Made by a program: the position numbers and the translations under genes. The notes below the pieces were generated by a model that made no database searches, had not been told where the DNA came from, and saw only the letters and a list, made by a program, of their open reading frames with translations. DNA of 64,000 nt from Cokeromyces recurvatus (Eukaryota; Mucoromycota; Mucoromycetes; Mucorales; Mucoraceae), in NCBI RefSeq assembly GCF_025118155.1, contig NW_026251411.1, positions 334,988 through 398,987 on the forward strand. The letters are read 5' to 3'. Positions 62,494 to 64,000 of the stretch are shown in pieces (the stretch's first letter is position 1; the number at the start of each line of letters is the position of its first letter).

Positions 62494-64000
62494 TTAATAT
62501 AATATTTCCCAGACTTTAGCATTATTTAAACATTCAAGTATCAAATAGACATTATCATTCATTTCACACTCTTTTAAAACTAATTTTGATAGCTTTGGGC
62601 AACTCTTGGTTAAATAGAGACATAAATCTGCTGGTATTGTCGCATTCATGATGGTTAAACTAGTCAAAGTGGGATGCATTATTCTAGAGTTTCATACTGA
62701 TTTGACATTCCTACTGAAATATAATAGTTGGATGAAAAAAATAATTTCAAGATGATCAAGATGCTTAAAAAAGTTTAAAAGGAGATCAAGACTAAGGCGG
62801 CAGTTATTTAATTTATGTGTATTTGAATAGTTATAATCAGTATATATTTCATATGTAAGTTGTTTTATGTGTATATTGCTTAGTTCTATAAACGTTTTGT
62901 CATATATAATTGTTTGGCCTTTGTCTAGTATATCATTGGCAGAACTATAGTAAAAAATCTTAAAAATATTTTTCACGTATTTTTTACCATTCACTATATC
63001 GATACTTGTTGTTGGCGCCAAATGATAATATAAATAAAGTCGTTGTCTATCATAGATATGATGCTTCATATTAATAGTAGTTGACGTATTGCTATTTATG
63101 TACAATCTATTATATTTATTTACAAGTCTAGAAATATAATTCACAACAAAGCCCTTATCACAACCCTTGGAAAAATTTACTACAAGTTGCTGAATATGTA
63201 TACGCTGGATTAAATCAACCAGTTTATCTATAAGCTGAATTTGATCCTGAATTGAATCCCTCTGTACTCTTATCGAAAGCCTATTCAAGTGACTATAGTT
63301 GAATTTGATGATTTGAAACCAACCAAAACTAAAATTGTTAATATGGAAATATAAGCTTTGAAGTCTGTTAGGATATATGGTCCGCTTGTTGCTTTCATTA
63401 AATGACCATTGTATATCACCAACGATTTGAAGATGTTGAAGTAACGGTGCTATTTTGTGTAATTTTAATAACCATTTTTCTTCAAGAAGCAAACCATTCG
63501 AAACCCCTAATATCTAAATGCAATAAATGAGGCATAGGTGATTGTATTATGTTGTACATTGCATCAGTATCATTAATGAGTACAACAGTTAATTCTTTAA
63601 GCTTTGCTCGAAGGAGATAAAAAGTTGTGCGTTCATATATGCAACTATATTTAATCCATGGAATTTTACATAAAGAACGCAAATATCGATTAAAATTTAT
63701 TTGACTCAATAATTTCCAAATATTATTTTCATGAAAAGACAGTTCCTGTACATTATGACAAGAAGTAGCTAATAAATTTAGCTCAATTTCATCAGAAACA
63801 AATCTTTCTATTGATATTATTGTAGTATATTGACCTACTGGATATTTGTGATGTACTACTGTATCAAGAAACAGTCTTAACGTGAGTGGCGAATCAATAA
63901 TTACGTCGTTGTAAAGTGACCCGAGTGCAGGTTGATACCAGTTCTTGTTAACTAAAATACAAGCTGTTATATCTTTATAACTTTTGATATAGTCGAATAT
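62494..64000 (-). CDS. F-box/LRR protein, 5' end beyond window
   Basis: The 5' end lies beyond the right edge. The most N-terminal visible part (IFDYIKSYKDITACILVNKN, then WYQPALGSLYNDVIID, 63999-63870) is the end of an F-box, the SKP1-binding motif of SCF ubiquitin ligases. Long divergent leucine-rich repeats follow: LKELTVVLINDTDAMYN, PHLLHLDIRG, LLQHLQIVGDIQW, LQSLYFHINNFSFGW, LNRLSIRV and, last, MHPTLTSLTIMNATIP with KLSKLVLKECEMND. Large F-box/LRR families are usual in Mucorales. A frame change occurs near 63485. An in-frame TGA at 62692-62694 is probably produced by two compensating one-base changes, because the reading continues sensibly (YETLE) between them. The bound target is unknown. 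Confidence 0.75.

Overview
The window is nuclear DNA of an early-diverging fungus, most likely a member of the Mucorales. The base composition is very AT-rich. Genes are split by many short GT-AG introns, mostly 50-250 bp, whose ends and reading phases can be checked by conserved protein sequence. Homopolymer tracts are abundant. The decayed transposase and LINE fragments are of types I associate with mucoralean genomes. No prokaryotic operon, CRISPR array, rRNA or convincing tRNA gene is present.

Left gene-rich arm (1-26.5 kb): RPS26 (-), a THP3/LENG8-like SAC3-domain protein (+), a base-exchange (PTDSS-type) phosphatidylserine synthase (+), a membrane nitrilase/Lnt-like protein (-), MICOS subunit MIC60 (+), glucose-6-phosphate dehydrogenase (+), a PAS-domain protein (+), a large P-type cation ATPase (+), a two-finger C2H2 protein (-), a LINE remnant (-), a Tc1/mariner-like transposase remnant (+), an alpha/beta hydrolase (+), LSM4 (-) and a heat-shock transcription factor (-).

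Central gene-poor block (26.7-36.7 kb): it opens with a second LINE remnant in the same orientation as the first. After that I see only AT-rich sequence, two inverted-repeat pairs that look like DNA-transposon ends (29122/36272 and 29536/30651, the second nested inside the first), two islands of higher GC content and one possible decayed coding patch.

Right gene-rich arm (37-64 kb): a secreted-type aspartic protease (+), a SAMHD1-type HD phosphohydrolase (+), an ankyrin-repeat protein (+), a KIN1/MARK-like kinase with a C-terminal KA1-like region (+), mitochondrial tyrosyl-tRNA synthetase (-), a leucine-rich-repeat protein with a cysteine-rich tail (-), a C2-like plus PH domain protein (-), a GH47 alpha-1,2-mannosidase (+), a LEU5-like mitochondrial carrier (+) and an F-box/LRR protein cut by the right edge (-).

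The genes are mainly independent housekeeping units (translation, mRNA processing, lipid synthesis, mitochondrial architecture and transport, redox supply, protein quality control), not one pathway. The main technical observation is that many genes carry one-base frame breaks, mostly apparent deletions and often in short homopolymers, between otherwise well-conserved protein segments, while neighbouring genes are perfectly intact. This looks like residual indel error in a long-read assembly more than gene decay. Lengths given as 'after allowing for frame breaks' assume that reading.
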